From: VXNE01 sp965248075
GTDB taxonomy: Bacteria; Pseudomonadota; Gammaproteobacteria; Pseudomonadales; Azotimanducaceae
Length of the DNA: 64,000 nt
Direction: 5' to 3'
Assembly (NCBI GenBank): GCA_965248075.1
Contig: CBDFIL010000003.1
Span: forward strand, 434,001 to 498,000
Shown here: piece after piece, positions 63,106 through 64,000 of the stretch
Layout of the letters: every line of letters starts with the position of its first letter
Position numbering within the stretch: the first letter of the stretch is position 1
Made by a program: the position numbers and the translations under genes
The notes under the pieces: model-generated
The model's input: only the letters and a program-made list of their open reading frames with translations
What the model was told of the DNA's origin: nothing
Databases searched by the model: none

Positions 63106-63424
63106 GCCCGCATTTCTCACCAGGCCGCTTGTCGGCGTCAGAAAGCTCTTGGGTTTCACGAAGTTGACCGCGATGCCGACGATCGTGCCGATTGCGGACT
63201 GCGCTGGCCGCGCCCTCGCGGGTCTTTTGGCCCCGTGTACACACGGGCCCGTGCTTGCGCACGTGCTCCCTCAAGCGGAGCCTTCAGCCGGGGAGCCCGA
63301 GGGGCCTGCCCCTCGCAAGATTGGAGTCCCGCTATGCTTTCGGTCGGCGAGCGCGACGCAAGCGTCGTGCGCACAGAGCCAAAATCCTCCGCGATCATCA
63401 CGGCCCCTGGTGAGAAATGCGGGC
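63106..63424. mobile_element. MITE-like element with 19-bp perfect inverted ends
   Basis: The sequence gcccgcatttctcaccagg at 63106-63124 is the exact inverse of 63406-63424. The 281 bp between them contain no convincing gene. They hold a cgaggggcctgcccctcg hairpin, and the word cagccggggagc beside it recalls the 45-bp repeat at 26.7 kb. The structure fits a non-autonomous transposable element. The parent transposase is unknown. Confidence 0.7.
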
Positions 63425-63646
63425 ACCAGGTAACCGAACCTTGTCCGCACACCGCCGGGCGAGCAACAGGACGGCGCCGCCGCCGACCGTCCCCGGGCAA
63501 CCACGGCGCGCCGCGACGCCTACGACCCGTTCGAGCCGATCGCCCGCCGTCCCGTGCCCAGGGGGAGCGTCAACGGCCGCGCGGCGCGTTGCGCGATTCC
63601 CGGAGTTCGCGCATCATTGCCGCCTTCACCCTTGAGTTCGCTCTTC

Positions 63647-64000
63647 CATGGAACAACCGATGACGGGAGCGCAGCGACCGGCGGCGGTTGGTCCATGGAA
63701 GGTCGGTGTGGCTGGGCCGGAGGCGGAGGCGGCGTGCAGCGGCAGCGAAACGCCGGACCGGCTTTGGGGCGCTTCCATGGAACAAATGCCAGAGGGAGCG
63801 CAACGACCGGCGGCGATTGGTCCATGGAAGGTCGGTGTGGCTGGGCCGGAGGCGGAGGCGGCGTGCAGCGGCAGCGAAACGCCGGACCGGCTTTGGGGCG
63901 CTTCCATGGAACAAATGCCAGAAGGAGCGTAGCGACCGGCGGCGATTGGTCCAACGAGGTCGGTGTGGCTGGGCCGGAGGCGGAGGCGGCGTGCAGCGGC
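63647..64000 (+). repeat. 129-bp tandem repeat, at least 2.7 copies
   Basis: Units begin with catggaacaa at 63647, 63776 and 63905, an exact 129-bp period, and the array runs off the window. Each unit contains agcgcagcgaccggcggcg or a close variant, ttggtccatggaagg, ggctgggccggaggcggagg and cgccggaccggctttgggg. A lone relative interrupts the PhyH gene at 28101-28233. A chance frame runs through the repeats on both strands, but no real gene is supported. 63425-63646 shows nothing recognisable. Confidence 0.9.

Noticed and set aside
63520..63954. Repetitive open frames through the 129-bp tandem array
   Set aside because: 129 is divisible by three, so any open frame persists through the units. 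The frames exist on both strands and have no start context or known domain.

Overview
The window is a GC-rich bacterial chromosome segment, most likely from a gammaproteobacterium. The basis for this is a pspABC operon with a divergent pspF, a TonB receptor with a FecI/FecR pair, NudC, QueF, endonuclease V, a short SRP RNA and CCA-encoding tRNAs. Six phytanoyl-CoA dioxygenase-like genes, several sulfatases, Uma2 nucleases, many insertion sequences and many broken genes suggest a genome under strong insertion and deletion pressure, as in host-associated or marine symbionts. The lifestyle is inferred.

Layout. 0-7 kb: tRNA-Leu, an IS110/group II intron chimera, the psp stress locus, and an ORF-less group II intron. 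7-11.4 kb: a molybdopterin oxidoreductase, SRP RNA, tRNA-Ser, nudC, then a short-repeat array ending in a second copy of the nudC tail. 11.4-16.5 kb: three PhyH-family genes (one frameshifted), a DUF3604 protein and a lone ParD-like antitoxin. 16.9-26.7 kb: a possible uptake and degradation locus (Baeyer-Villiger monooxygenase, type B carboxylesterase, TonB receptor with signalling domain, FecR, ECF sigma factor) between two Uma2 genes. 27-30.6 kb: an SDR, a PhyH gene interrupted by a 133-bp repeat, and an esterase. 30.7-35.5 kb: a two-gene ABC exporter and an unusual SDR. 35.7-42 kb: a REP-associated transposase, another PhyH, an IS630 and an IS256 element with fresh target duplications. 42-46.5 kb: a di-heme cytochrome, AbiEii-like and RES/ParS-like toxin-antitoxin loci. 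46.5-50 kb: a PhyH fragment and three sulfatases, two of them with internal deletions. 50-55.6 kb: an ordinary housekeeping stretch ending at tRNA-Gly. 55.6-62.1 kb: a debris field of IS elements and gene fragments with an intact HicBA pair. 62-64 kb: a coiled-coil protein with duplicated winged-helix-like domains, a MITE-like element and a 129-bp tandem repeat.

Three patterns run across the window. First, hairpins preceded by GTAG occur at several places, and a RAYT-type transposase that could mobilise them lies at 35.7 kb. Second, a 129-bp repeat is tandem at the right edge and present once inside a PhyH gene. Third, short fragments of resident genes (nudC tail, SDR, ECF sigma factor, di-heme oxidoreductase) are pasted near their parents. 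All functional statements rest on reading motifs by eye; no database search was run.
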